44,416 nt of DNA, from the NCBI GenBank assembly GCA_964524025.1, contig CAZGBT010000008.1, positions 1 to 44,416 of the forward strand, in the 5' to 3' direction. This DNA is from CAZGBT01 sp964524025 (GTDB lineage Archaea; Aenigmatarchaeota; Aenigmatarchaeia; CG10238-14; EX4484-224). A model generated the notes under the pieces. It was not told the origin of the DNA. It did no database searches and saw nothing but the letters and a program-made list of their open reading frames with translations. Position numbers and translations under genes: made by a program. This document shows, one piece after another, positions 30,012-39,116 of this stretch. The stretch's first letter is position 1, and each line of letters begins with the position of its first letter.

Positions 30012-32192
30012 ATGGTCAAATTTGAAGTCAAGAATAGAGTTTTAATATTCGATTGCAGAGATTGGGCAATTTCTCCAAGTATTGAAGATTCAGCAGCTGC
30101 TATGGCTACTGTCATAGATACTTTAAGAAGGGTTATGGATGTAGAAAAAATAGTCTTTTCTGAAGTTAGGGAAAGCGAATACGATGCGAGACAGACTGCG
30201 ATGCTTAAAGAAGTTGCAAGGGTTTATGAAGATTTAGTTTCTATGAATTTTGCCTCTTTTCCAGAAGCAAGGCCACACTTAAGGGAAATATTAAGTATAA
30301 TAGAAGGCCTGAAATACGATCCTGTTGCGTCTTATGTAAGGCTTGATTTATTGATAAATAGATTGAAAACTAGAAACCCTCTTTTAATAAGAAGGGTTTT
30401 ACTTCCTATAAAAAATTTACTGGAAAGCTTGGAATTGATAAAAGAAGCAAAAAAACATTTACGCTTTTACAGGATAGGCGACAGAAGCATTTATAGGAAA
30501 ATATTAAAACCACTAATTAAACCAATGTTCTTACCTTCCAAAATACTTTTTACAATTCCTGAAGGTGCTACTTTAGTAGAAAGATACGAATTACCTGGAA
30601 GGATTAGCGTAAAAATATACAAAGTTCCTGGCAGGGTAAGGCTTCTCTACTTTGTTTTGCCAAAAGAAGCTATGCTAAGTAGTGAAAAATGTTCAATTCT
30701 CCAAGAAGCTAAGGAAAGGTTGGCAGAACATAAGCCAGAAGAAAAAGTAGCAAAAGATATGGAAAGAGCAAGAGCAGAGTTTTTCGTTATATGCAAAGGT
30801 ATAATAAAAGAAATCGCCAAAACGAGAGGGATTAAATTATCCTTAAAGGAAATAGAAGAACTTTCAGAAATATTGCTTCGATATACAGTAGGTTTTGGTA
30901 TCTTGGAAATCCTGCTTAGCGACGAGAAAATACAGGATATTTATATAAATTCACCTGTTGGTTTGCTACCAATTTTTGTCAACCATGCAGAATTCGGTGA
31001 ATGCGAAACTAACCTTATACCTACACCAGAAGAGACAGAATCTTGGGCAGCAAAATTTAGATTGTATTCTGGAAGACCCTTAGACGAATCTAATCCAGTT
31101 TTAGATACAGAATTAATAGCTCCTCATGGAAGGGCTAGAGTAACTATAATTACAAGAACTCTTTCCCCAGAAGGTTTGGCCTTTGCTTTAAGAAGGCATA
31201 GGAGTAAGCCTTGGACTTTCCCTCTTTTCATAAAAGTTAAATTTTTCAATCCTCTTTTTGCTGGGCTTATGAGTTTTATAGTAGATGGCGGTAGAAGTGT
31301 TTTGGTTGCTGGTGGTAGAGGAAGCGGAAAGACATCTTTACTTAACGCAATGATGCTTGAAATAATGAGAAGATATAGAATATTGGTTGTTGAAGATACT
31401 TTGGAATTAAGCGTTCCTTTAATGAGAAGACTTGGTTATAATATAGAAAGGTTGAAATCAAGATCTGTAATAACTAGAGTTGAGACAGAGTTGCCAGCTG
31501 AAGAAGCTCTAAGGACTGCTTTAAGGTTGGGAGATAGCGTTTTAATAATAGGAGAAGTTAGGAGCGTTGAAGTATTGGCTTTATTCGAAGCTATGAGAAT
31601 AGGTGCGATGGCAAATTTAGTAGCTGGCACTATTCATGGAGAATCTCCTTATGGTGTTTATGATAGAGTAGTTCACGATTTGGGGGTTAAACCAACAAGC
31701 TTTAAAGCAGTTGATTTGATAGTGATTTGCAACATTTTAAAAACTCCTGATGGTCTAAGAAGGTTTAGGAGAGTAGTCGAAGTTACAGAGGTTAGAAAGC
31801 ATTGGAGGGAAGATCCTTTAGAAGAAGGAGGTTTCGTTCCTTTATTACAATATTCAGCAAAAGAAGATACTTTAAAACCTACAGATGTTTTATTAGAAGG
31901 AGAATCTCAAGTTTTAATGGAAATAGCTAAAAGAGTTAGGGAATGGAAAGGTTCTTGGGACAGGGTTTGGGAGAACATTCAGCTAAGAGCAAGGATAAAG
32001 CAAACTATGGTAGAATTTTCTAGAAAATTAGGAAGAGACGATATATTGGAAGCACCCTTTGTTGTGGAGTCTAACGAAGCATTTCATTTAATAAGCGAGG
32101 AGGTTTCAAGAGAGGTTGGTTATGTTGATTCTAAAATGGTTTATGAAAGATGGTTGGATTGGTTTAAGAAAAGGTTGAAACATGTGGTTTGA
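30012..32192 (+). CDS. Type IV pilus/archaellum-type secretion ATPase
   Basis: A 726-residue ATPase of the GspE/TadA/FlaI family that powers assembly of pilus-like filaments from the cytoplasmic face. Walker A GGRGSGKTSLL is near residues 434-444, an Asp-box-like VVEDTLEL follows, then LIIGEVRS (Walker B, near 511-518) and the His box AGTIHGE (near 537-543). TVGFGILEILLSDEKIQDIYIN is the typical N2 entry. An unusual extra N-terminal region of about 230 residues precedes it and matches nothing I recognise. Overlaps the platform gene by 11 bases. A TadA-like or DPANN-specific subgroup is likely. Confidence 0.93.
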   Translation: MVKFEVKNRVLIFDCRDWAISPSIEDSAAAMATVIDTLRRVMDVEKIVFSEVRESEYDARQTAMLKEVARVYEDLVSMNFASFPEARPHLREILSIIEGLKYDPVASYVRLDLLINRLKTRNPLLIRRVLLPIKNLLESLELIKEAKKHLRFYRIGDRSIYRKILKPLIKPMFLPSKILFTIPEGATLVERYELPGRISVKIYKVPGRVRLLYFVLPKEAMLSSEKCSILQEAKERLAEHKPEEKVAKDMERARAEFFVICKGIIKEIAKTRGIKLSLKEIEELSEILLRYTVGFGILEILLSDEKIQDIYINSPVGLLPIFVNHAEFGECETNLIPTPEETESWAAKFRLYSGRPLDESNPVLDTELIAPHGRARVTIITRTLSPEGLAFALRRHRSKPWTFPLFIKVKFFNPLFAGLMSFIVDGGRSVLVAGGRGSGKTSLLNAMMLEIMRRYRILVVEDTLELSVPLMRRLGYNIERLKSRSVITRVETELPAEEALRTALRLGDSVLIIGEVRSVEVLALFEAMRIGAMANLVAGTIHGESPYGVYDRVVHDLGVKPTSFKAVDLIVICNILKTPDGLRRFRRVVEVTEVRKHWREDPLEEGGFVPLLQYSAKEDTLKPTDVLLEGESQVLMEIAKRVREWKGSWDRVWENIQLRARIKQTMVEFSRKLGRDDILEAPFVVESNEAFHLISEEVSREVGYVDSKMVYERWLDWFKKRLKHVV

Positions 32193-34026
32193 AAGTTTTT
32201 GCAAGCTTTCTTCAAGAATAATTCCGATAAAAAAAAGCGATTTTGCAAGAAAAAAATTCGGTAAAAAAATAGAATTTTGCGAGTTGGATTTACTTCCGGA
32301 AGAAGTTTTAAGCGGGATAATTTTTTCTATCATACTAGCAGCAATTTCTATAATAGGCTTATCCTTTTTCTTTTCGGGTTTTTATCTACTAATGCTTTCA
32401 ATCTTGCCCTTACTTTTTGTTTATATAATAGTTACTTTCTTAGATAGTTACGAAAAGTATATTAAAATAAGAAGCGAATTCGACCTAATACTTTCAGTCC
32501 TATACATGGTAATTTCGTTAAGATTAGTTCCTAACTTAGAAAGGGCGTTGGATTTTGCTGGGAGGAATGTTGGAGGCGCAGTAGGAAGGTTTATAAGAAA
32601 GCTTAGTTGGGAAGTTAGAGTAGGTAAGTTAAAAAGCGCTTCTGAAGCTTTAGATAGGCTTATAGAAAGGTGGAAAGATAATAAGGAATTTGGGGATGCT
32701 GTAGAAATGCTTAAAATTTCTATTTATAGAGGGGAGAAAGAAAGGGAAGAAATTTTTAAAGAAGCTTTAAGTTTGCTTTTTGATAGAAGTAAAGCTAGGC
32801 TTAAGGATTACGTTTCTGAGTTAAAGCATTCTATAACTATAATAACATACCTAGGATTTTTGCTTCCAATAATTCTCTCAACCCTATTGCCATTATTAAC
32901 GATTTTTATGGCAGAAGAAATCGAACCAACCTTAATTTTTCTGTTTTACGATCTTTTGCTGCCCGTTTTCCTTTTCATTTTTGTTAAAAAAATGTTAGAA
33001 AAAAGACCTTTTCTTTTCACAAGAATAATTAGCAAGAGCAAGTTCGATTTTAAACTTTTAATAATACCAATACTTGCTTTTTTCATTTCTATTCAATTAG
33101 TCTTAAGAGTATTCCCTACTTTGCCAAAAAATGAGGTAACGATAAAGCATGTAGGTTTTGCTTTACTTGTTTCAGCTGTTATAATTATTGGCTTGGAGAT
33201 TCCACTTTTTATTTCCTGGCTAAGGGAAATAAAAACGTTTGAAAGGACGAAAAAATTGGAAGAAGAATTTGTTTCTTCTCTTTATACGTTCGGCAGTATA
33301 TTGGGCAGAGGATATTCTGTCGAGAGTTCTTTAGAAATGGTTGCCAAAAAAACAAGCAGCCTAGAGATAGGTTCTATGTTCGATGAAGTTACGAGAAAAA
33401 TAAAAAGTGGTTTTTCTTTAGAATCATCTTTTTTTGATCCAAAGTTTGGCGTGTTAAAAAAGTATCCATCGATGCTTATAAGAAATATATTAAAAGTTAT
33501 TTTGGAAACTTTAAGAAAGGGGCCTATATTAGCTTCTAAGGCTTTGATTTCGATTTCAAAATACTTAAGCAGCTTTTTTGAAGTCGAAGATTTTTTAAAG
33601 ACATCTCTCGAAAATGTTTTGTCAGAGCTAAAACTTACGATGGACCTTTTAATACCTATAGCTTTAGGGGTTGCTATAGGAATTTTTTCTGTAAGCCTTT
33701 TAGTTTTAGTAAGAATTTCTCAAGCTTTTAAGATGATAGAAGCTACGCAGATAGAAACTCCAATGAAATTTGGTTTTCCGACTCTTTTTGTAAAAATGGA
33801 AAAAATAATTCCTGTAGAATATTTCATATTGGCACTAAGCATTTACCTTATAGAATCTGTGTTTTTAGTTTCCTATCTCTATTCAAACGTATTGCATGGA
33901 GAAAACCTAACTCAAACGATGAAAATTTTCTCATTAGGTTTGATTAAGAATTTTGTAATATTCTCATTCATAGCCTTAGGTACTTTTGCCTTGCTTGGTG
34001 GTATGATAACCCAGCTTAGCTTTTAA
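32182..34026 (+). CDS. Pilus platform membrane protein with two GspF domains (TadB/C- or FlaJ-like)
   Basis: A 614-residue polytopic protein. It has two cytoplasmic helical GspF modules: residues about 95-220 (LILSVLYMVISLRLVPNLER, FIRKLSWEVRVGKLKSASEA) and about 360-470 (FVSSLYTFGSILGRGYSVES, FDEVTRKIKSGFSLESSFFD). These are separated and followed by groups of membrane segments, about nine in all. This matches the archaeal fused double TadC/FlaJ platform that docks the ATPase and extracts pilins from the membrane. It starts inside the last codons of the ATPase gene, as usual for this pair. Confidence 0.92.
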   Translation: MWFESFCKLSSRIIPIKKSDFARKKFGKKIEFCELDLLPEEVLSGIIFSIILAAISIIGLSFFFSGFYLLMLSILPLLFVYIIVTFLDSYEKYIKIRSEFDLILSVLYMVISLRLVPNLERALDFAGRNVGGAVGRFIRKLSWEVRVGKLKSASEALDRLIERWKDNKEFGDAVEMLKISIYRGEKEREEIFKEALSLLFDRSKARLKDYVSELKHSITIITYLGFLLPIILSTLLPLLTIFMAEEIEPTLIFLFYDLLLPVFLFIFVKKMLEKRPFLFTRIISKSKFDFKLLIIPILAFFISIQLVLRVFPTLPKNEVTIKHVGFALLVSAVIIIGLEIPLFISWLREIKTFERTKKLEEEFVSSLYTFGSILGRGYSVESSLEMVAKKTSSLEIGSMFDEVTRKIKSGFSLESSFFDPKFGVLKKYPSMLIRNILKVILETLRKGPILASKALISISKYLSSFFEVEDFLKTSLENVLSELKLTMDLLIPIALGVAIGIFSVSLLVLVRISQAFKMIEATQIETPMKFGFPTLFVKMEKIIPVEYFILALSIYLIESVFLVSYLYSNVLHGENLTQTMKIFSLGLIKNFVIFSFIALGTFALLGGMITQLSF

Positions 34027-34049
34027 AGTAAAGAGAAAAAATTTTAAGT

Positions 34050-34187
34050 GTGAGTAAGGGTCTTTCTATAGAAGCGGCAGTAATAATCCTTTTTATTTTA
34101 GTTTTTGTTTTGACTTTGCTATTTTTAAACTGGAATTATTTAAAGCAGCTATTGGGTAAAGTTAATTTAGAAATCTTAATTAGGTAA
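34050..34187 (+). CDS. Pilin-like small membrane protein (45 aa) with class III-type N-terminus
   Basis: A GTG-started 45-residue protein right after the platform gene. It begins (M)SKGLSIEAAVIILF, then a long hydrophobic helix to LLFLNW. The Lys followed by G-L-S-I-E fits the archaeal class III signal layout, where Ser at +3 and Glu at +5 follow the cleavage site. The mature protein would be almost only helix plus LKQLLGKVNLEILIR. A minor pilin or a filament of bare helices is possible. The stop overlaps nothing; the next ATG is one base downstream. Confidence 0.68.
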   Translation: MSKGLSIEAAVIILFILVFVLTLLFLNWNYLKQLLGKVNLEILIR

Positions 34188-34188
34188 T

Positions 34189-34368
34189 ATGGTGAAGGAG
34201 ATTGTAGTAGGGGTTATCGTTGCGATATTTGCGATAGTGGTGTTTTTATTATTTATCGGAAAATTTACTTCGATTCTTTCCGATATACCTCAATCTATTC
34301 TTAACTTTGTTCAATCAATTCTTGGCTTTGTTTTAGAAAAAGCTACGTTTGGATTGATTAAAGTATGA
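34189..34368 (+). CDS. Small membrane protein (59 aa) of the pilus-like operon
   Basis: A 59-residue protein with an N-terminal membrane helix (residues 5-24, IVVGVIVAIFAIVVFLLFIG) and a second amphipathic or hydrophobic stretch (IPQSILNFVQSILGFVLEKA). No family recognised. It starts one base after the preceding stop, and its TGA overlaps the next ATG (ATGA), so all three small genes are coupled. A holin-like or accessory platform role is only a guess. Confidence 0.65.
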   Translation: MVKEIVVGVIVAIFAIVVFLLFIGKFTSILSDIPQSILNFVQSILGFVLEKATFGLIKV

Positions 34369-34508
34369 AGGGTGTTTCTAAGCAAGTCTTATTTTGGATT
34401 TTTATGATAATTTTAATAGCAACTGTTTCGATATGGTTTTTGTCTACTTGGGGCTATAGGTGGGCGGAGCAATTTTTAAGCGTATTAGCTACTTTAATTC
34501 CTAGTTAG
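34365..34508 (+). CDS. Small membrane protein (47 aa) starting Met-Lys-Gly
   Basis: A 47-residue protein with one membrane helix (residues 8-28, VLFWIFMIILIATVSIWFL) and an aromatic-rich outer part (STWGYRWAEQFL). The start MKGVSKQ shares Lys-Gly at positions 2-3 with several downstream small proteins, suggesting a short processed leader. Its start codon overlaps the preceding stop by 4 bases. After its stop comes a 240-base gap with the first 24-bp direct repeat. Confidence 0.65.
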   Translation: MKGVSKQVLFWIFMIILIATVSIWFLSTWGYRWAEQFLSVLATLIPS

Positions 34509-34651
34509 GATCCAAGTTGGGGTCGTCTTTCTTCCAAGTTAAGCTTAAAAATCTTATAACAATCTTTTGAAACTGGTTTGAGTTTACTACTAAACTACAG
34601 TTAAAAATTCGAGAAAGAAATAAAGGCCTTTTTTCTTATAAATTATTCCCT

Positions 34652-34675
34652 TTTTTTATTTACGAAAAAGTTTAT
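34652..34675 (+). repeat. 24-bp direct repeat, copy 1
   Basis: Six T residues followed by ATTTACGAAAAAGTTTAT. An identical 24-base copy lies at 35799-35822. The two copies bracket the unrecognised gene 34749-35720. The core CGAAAAAGTTTAT also reads like a BRE plus TATA box, so this may be a duplicated promoter rather than an insertion scar. Confidence 0.7.
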
Positions 34676-34748
34676 GATTCCAAAATTAGCCTGCATTAAA
34701 AAGTCGTGTTCTTGATAAATTTTAAAACTTTAAGGGTAATAATAATTC

Positions 34749-35720
34749 GTGCCAGAGACGTACTTGTTTAGACCAATCTACTGGGAACCTTTACAAGGCT
34801 ATAAATTTTCTAGGCTTGAGAGGTACATCGATTTAGGAATTCCCGATAAAAAGTTCGAGTCAGAACTTTATACGTCTTGGCGATTGTCGAGGAAGATGAA
34901 AAAAATATTACCTGAATTAGTTGAAAGGGTGAGAGAGGGGGTATCTCGCACGATAAAGGAATTAGATAGAAAAGTCGGTGATGTTTTAAAGGTAGGAATT
35001 CTTAAAGATTTTGCTGATGTAGAGCGTACAAGAGAGAAGAAATATAAAACGCTAGGGGAATATCTCGAACAAGGTACTTTCCAAAAGCGTGTGGAAAAGG
35101 GTGAGATAAGCAGGGAGGAGGCCATAGAAAGATTGGAAAAACTTTTGACTCTTTATGCTTTGACACCTCTTGAAATAGTTCATTCTTACGAATGCGCATA
35201 TGTACACGAATATAAGTGCCCAATAGGCCTATACGAACCAATGTTTGAAGGGCTATTGGCCTATTTTAGAGACCCTGATAAAGATCTTTCTATAGATCCT
35301 CAAGAAGCACAATTGTCATTCTTAAGGTTGCTCTTACTCCTTCCTCCTGTAAAAAAAGGGAAGGGATATATATCCAAGCAGGATTTTAAAAAAGCAGGTA
35401 AGATGTTATTGACATACCCCCTCGTTAAACATGAACTATCCCCAATTAGAATAAGAGGTACATGGCTCGAAGGGAGCAAATTTGAATTTATGGGAGAAGA
35501 GATACGAGTTCCCGATAAAGATACAATTAGTTGGGATGAATTCTTTTACTCACCTTTAAATATTCTGAAAATGTACCTTTACCCATTCAATGCTATTATT
35601 TTACAAGTTTCTTTTGGTTTTTTCGAGGAGGAAGTTCGCCCTGAGATTAGTTCACTTTTGTCTCGCATTTTAGATATCAAGTTGGAGTTACCTCCTGAAA
35701 AGCCTTGGCGTTTAATTTAA
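34749..35720 (+). CDS. Unrecognised soluble protein (323 aa) inserted in the pilus-like locus
   Basis: A GTG-started protein with no signal peptide or membrane segment. It is rich in charged helices (ILPELVERVREGVSRTIKEL, GEISREEAIERLEKLLTLYA), with a central SYECAYVHEYKCPIGLYEP segment and C-terminal VRPEISSLLSRILDIKLELP. I do not recognise a family. Unlike its neighbours it uses several CGN arginine codons and it is the only clearly cytoplasmic product between the small pilins and the secreted proteins. It is bracketed by 24-bp direct repeats, so it may be a recent arrival. Confidence 0.75.
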   Translation: MPETYLFRPIYWEPLQGYKFSRLERYIDLGIPDKKFESELYTSWRLSRKMKKILPELVERVREGVSRTIKELDRKVGDVLKVGILKDFADVERTREKKYKTLGEYLEQGTFQKRVEKGEISREEAIERLEKLLTLYALTPLEIVHSYECAYVHEYKCPIGLYEPMFEGLLAYFRDPDKDLSIDPQEAQLSFLRLLLLLPPVKKGKGYISKQDFKKAGKMLLTYPLVKHELSPIRIRGTWLEGSKFEFMGEEIRVPDKDTISWDEFFYSPLNILKMYLYPFNAIILQVSFGFFEEEVRPEISSLLSRILDIKLELPPEKPWRLI

Positions 35721-35798
35721 AAAATTAGTTCTTGAGATCAAAATCAAGGAATTGTTCAGAAAAAGTTTTCTTAGCTTTCTTATATAAGTTAATCTCTC

Positions 35799-35822
35799 TT
35801 TTTTATTTACGAAAAAGTTTAT
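35799..35822 (+). repeat. 24-bp direct repeat, copy 2
   Basis: Identical to 34652-34675. It ends 39 bases before the ATG of the 1084-residue surface protein, so its AAAAAGTTTAT part is placed a little far, but plausibly, as a TATA box for that gene with a short leader. Confidence 0.7.
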
Positions 35823-35861
35823 CATAAAAGTTAATAATTAATGTTTACAAATACTAATTAG

Positions 35862-38800
35862 ATGGTTGCAGCCCAAACTGTTTTTAAGATATTTGTTCTC
35901 ATCCTAGCTATAGCGGTAGTTGTATACCTCGTTTTTCAGTTTTTAATTCCACCACCTTACGCGAGCTTTCTTCCTTTAAGAGAATTAACTAGTTTAGCTG
36001 GATTAGCTTGTGCAGTCGATGTGGTAGGAACCCAGGACCCCGGTGTAATTACTTGCAATAAAGGATACAGGTGGGGTTCTGGAAACATTTTTGAGGAGAT
36101 AGTAAGAGGGTTTAGTAACGTGATGAGTATGGGTTTTTTTGAACTTTCTTCTTATGATGTTAAATGTTCCCAGACATCTTACAATTTAAAGGATAAAAGC
36201 AGCTATAGTTGCATAAGTAGGGTAGGTCATAGGGTTGATGTTAATTGCTGGAAGGAAGGCAATCAGTGGATTTGTAAAGTTATAGGTTTTGATCTTTTTC
36301 AAAACTTACCTTCCGAGCATTCTTTGCTGGAGAGGCTTGCCCAAGGAGTTGCCAGTTTTTTAACTGAACTTGCAAAAGCAGCTTTTAATAAGGAAATAAG
36401 AAAAAATTTAATACCACCTAATCCTGTACATTGGGTCTGGGGCCTTACTCTGCGTGATCCTGAGTGGTTAATTTTTTACGAGACATTTCCGCATGAAGCA
36501 ACAGTTATGTATAAACCTACTTTTTACGAAAATCTGCTGGTTGTGGCTTATACAGGGGCAATTACTAACGCGGTTATTGATGTATTTCAATTAGCCAAAA
36601 GTGGTGTAAAGGAAGCTGTAGAAAAAGGTTTTAAAGAACTCCTGAAAAGGGGAGCGAAGTATAGTAAAAAGGCCGCAGAGTTAGAGAGCCTCCCAGAACT
36701 TATCAGAAGATTAGCGAAAGGAGGGAGCGAACGGCTAGGCAACCTTTGGGGAAAGATCCAGGCTAAAGAATTTCCAGAAGAAGCGTTGGAGTTTGGTGAG
36801 AAAAAGTTACATTGGACGCTCAGATTGTTTAAAAAACATGCGCCGAAAGATCTTTGGAAAAAACTTCTACTAACATGGGGGTTAGAGGAGGCTGCTAGGG
36901 AAATAGAAACAAAAACGGTTGTGAAAGAGGCTATCGAAAGAGGAACGAGAGAGTATTTAAAGGATGCCGGAGCAAAAATAGCAAGCGATGAGTTTGTAGA
37001 GCATTTTGATCAAGTGTATACTGCTTGTAAGATTGCTAGTTATGGAGGTCCACAAACTTCTGAAGGGGCTCTTAAAAGAATTTATGATAAAATTTACTCA
37101 GAAACTTTAAGGAAAGGCGAGCCATTGGATTGGAAAGATCTTAGAAGAATTTTTAAGGAGGAACTTAGAGAATGGGGGGTCCCTAAGCGTATAAGAAAAG
37201 ATTTTCTTAATGAGCTAGCGGGTGAGGAGGGAATCAACAAGTTTTTTAGGAAAATGAACAAGGAGATAAAACGTAGTGGGTTCTACGAAGTTGTTTTAAA
37301 AAATGCAATATGGGACGATGAACATTTCAGAAAAGCGATGAAGGAAACTATAGAAAATTTATTAACATCAAGATTCATCGCTCGTTTAAAAAAACTTAGG
37401 GAGGAGGCTATTCAAAATATAGTTAAAGAGGGAATAATAACAGAAAGAAGTTTCAAGGAACTTATAAAGCATAAATTGGTTCCTATAGAAGTAGACAAGG
37501 ACCTTAAAAAGTTTATAACAGAACTTACCGATCTCTCGTTAGGCAATTTTATTGAAAGAATTAAATTCTATAAATTCATAGATGATACATTACAACCAAC
37601 TCATAAACTGGCAGATGAAGTTGTAGATTCTTACTTAAGAGTTTACACAAATCTTGAAGATGCCTTTAAGTTTAGCGGTTTTGATGTTAAAACTAAAACT
37701 TATGCCATAGCAAACAAATTATCGACCTTTCTAGGTTTTAAATCTCCTATAGGAAAGTTAGATAAGAAAAGACTTGCAGCTATAGCTTTTTTGTATTATT
37801 ATGAAACCCTTGGCTTATTGGTCCAGGAAAGCGAACTTTCAAAATTTGAAACTTGCGGAGCCAACTCGCTTTGTTTGTGGCATCACGCTTTATTAAAACG
37901 TTTTCCATTTTCCATGTATTCGATTAAGCTTCAAAAACCAAACAATATATTCGTTTCAGTTAAAGTCCCCGAGGAGATTCCAATTTATACTGATGTGACT
38001 TTTGGGGCTGTAAAAAAAGTTAAAAACTTGAGAGGGGTTTTATTGGCACCTTGTAAAACCGATTTAATAATTAAAAAAGAAAAAATTTCAGCAGATTTTT
38101 TTGTTCCTTCTAATTTTATTGCCTATAGGGTTCCATTTGTTTGCGGTAACGTTACTTATTTCAATGGATATCCTATTTATCAAGCTGTTAATCTTTCCTC
38201 CATAGATAGCTTATGCTTACCAGGAAATTCTTTCATATTTTACCAGAAAAGAATGGCAAGACCTGAAGTAATAGACGTTAACTTAACTTTTTTCTGGGAG
38301 AACATAACCCAAAAAGGCGGCCAACCTATTATTAATACAACAGGTAAAGCTAGAACAATCATTATTCCTCTAGAAAAGTGTGAAGAATATGGAGCTAGCG
38401 ACTTTTATGAATGCGTAAAGCTCGATTTCTTAAGAAGACTTGAAAACACAGATTTCAGTTCGATAGAGTTTCAAAGAATGGAATTTATGACCTGTGACCC
38501 AAACTGTATAGATCCAGAAGGATGTTGTGAGATAACAGATGTAGTTGAGAGGGGTATCAATATTCTTGAAGGAAATACACCAGAAAATAAAAAGCTAATA
38601 GTTAGAAATTCTCCTCTTATACTTCTTAACCTAAAGAGAAACATTTTAACAGGAAATCTGGAAATTATAAGCTTCTACGATCCGGCCACTCCTAGTTATT
38701 ACGCAATAAAAAATGTTGAAAGTGTTGTGATAGAAGTAAATTATACCTCAGCTTGCGATTATACCTATAATAGCGAGGGAGATTATAATGGCAATTATAA

Positions 38801-39116
38801 TTATTGTTTAACGGGAAGAGTAACCACACCAGCTAAATCTGCATGGACAATTTTAACTTTCTTACCTTGGGATGATATAGGTGCATGGGTTGGAGGAGCT
38901 ATTGGAAGTGCCGTTGCTCCAGGGCTTGGAACAACCGCTGGTGCTTTAGCTGGTAGAGTAGTTGGAATAGCAATAGATGCTGTAGTAGGATATTATGGAG
39001 AGATTGAAATAACAGAACAAATCATAAGTATGAAATGGCCAAGATATCAGTTTGAAAAAACTCTTTGTCAACCAGAAACTGAATTGGAATCTGAACTTCC
39101 AGGTGGTGCACCGTGA
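35862..39116 (+). CDS. Large membrane-anchored surface protein with glycine-zipper segment (1084 aa)
   Basis: One N-terminal membrane helix (residues about 8-29) is followed by a cysteine-containing beta-rich part (about 45-145). A long Lys/Glu-rich helical region runs from about 250 to 640 and a sequon-rich beta part from about 700 to 970 (NVT, NLS, NLT, NIT, NTT, NYT). Near residues 1007-1045 comes a hydrophobic Gly/Ala segment (GAWVGGAIGSAVAPGLG, then AGALAGRVVGIAIDAVVG) of glycine-zipper type, seen in membrane-inserting proteins. Paired cysteines (CDPNCIDPEGCCEI) lie near 885-898. No known family. Some CGN codons occur in the central region but hardly in the ends. It overlaps the next gene by 4 bases. 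Confidence 0.85.
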   Translation: MVAAQTVFKIFVLILAIAVVVYLVFQFLIPPPYASFLPLRELTSLAGLACAVDVVGTQDPGVITCNKGYRWGSGNIFEEIVRGFSNVMSMGFFELSSYDVKCSQTSYNLKDKSSYSCISRVGHRVDVNCWKEGNQWICKVIGFDLFQNLPSEHSLLERLAQGVASFLTELAKAAFNKEIRKNLIPPNPVHWVWGLTLRDPEWLIFYETFPHEATVMYKPTFYENLLVVAYTGAITNAVIDVFQLAKSGVKEAVEKGFKELLKRGAKYSKKAAELESLPELIRRLAKGGSERLGNLWGKIQAKEFPEEALEFGEKKLHWTLRLFKKHAPKDLWKKLLLTWGLEEAAREIETKTVVKEAIERGTREYLKDAGAKIASDEFVEHFDQVYTACKIASYGGPQTSEGALKRIYDKIYSETLRKGEPLDWKDLRRIFKEELREWGVPKRIRKDFLNELAGEEGINKFFRKMNKEIKRSGFYEVVLKNAIWDDEHFRKAMKETIENLLTSRFIARLKKLREEAIQNIVKEGIITERSFKELIKHKLVPIEVDKDLKKFITELTDLSLGNFIERIKFYKFIDDTLQPTHKLADEVVDSYLRVYTNLEDAFKFSGFDVKTKTYAIANKLSTFLGFKSPIGKLDKKRLAAIAFLYYYETLGLLVQESELSKFETCGANSLCLWHHALLKRFPFSMYSIKLQKPNNIFVSVKVPEEIPIYTDVTFGAVKKVKNLRGVLLAPCKTDLIIKKEKISADFFVPSNFIAYRVPFVCGNVTYFNGYPIYQAVNLSSIDSLCLPGNSFIFYQKRMARPEVIDVNLTFFWENITQKGGQPIINTTGKARTIIIPLEKCEEYGASDFYECVKLDFLRRLENTDFSSIEFQRMEFMTCDPNCIDPEGCCEITDVVERGINILEGNTPENKKLIVRNSPLILLNLKRNILTGNLEIISFYDPATPSYYAIKNVESVVIEVNYTSACDYTYNSEGDYNGNYNYCLTGRVTTPAKSAWTILTFLPWDDIGAWVGGAIGSAVAPGLGTTAGALAGRVVGIAIDAVVGYYGEIEITEQIISMKWPRYQFEKTLCQPETELESELPGGAP

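Noticed and set aside
34509..34651. Additional small pilin gene after the 47-aa protein
   Set aside because: Frames are short and broken, with no N-terminal hydrophobic helix.
34652..35822. Transposon or integrated element
   Set aside because: No transposase, integrase or inverted terminal repeats are present between or beside the 24-bp repeats; kept only as a possible cargo insertion.
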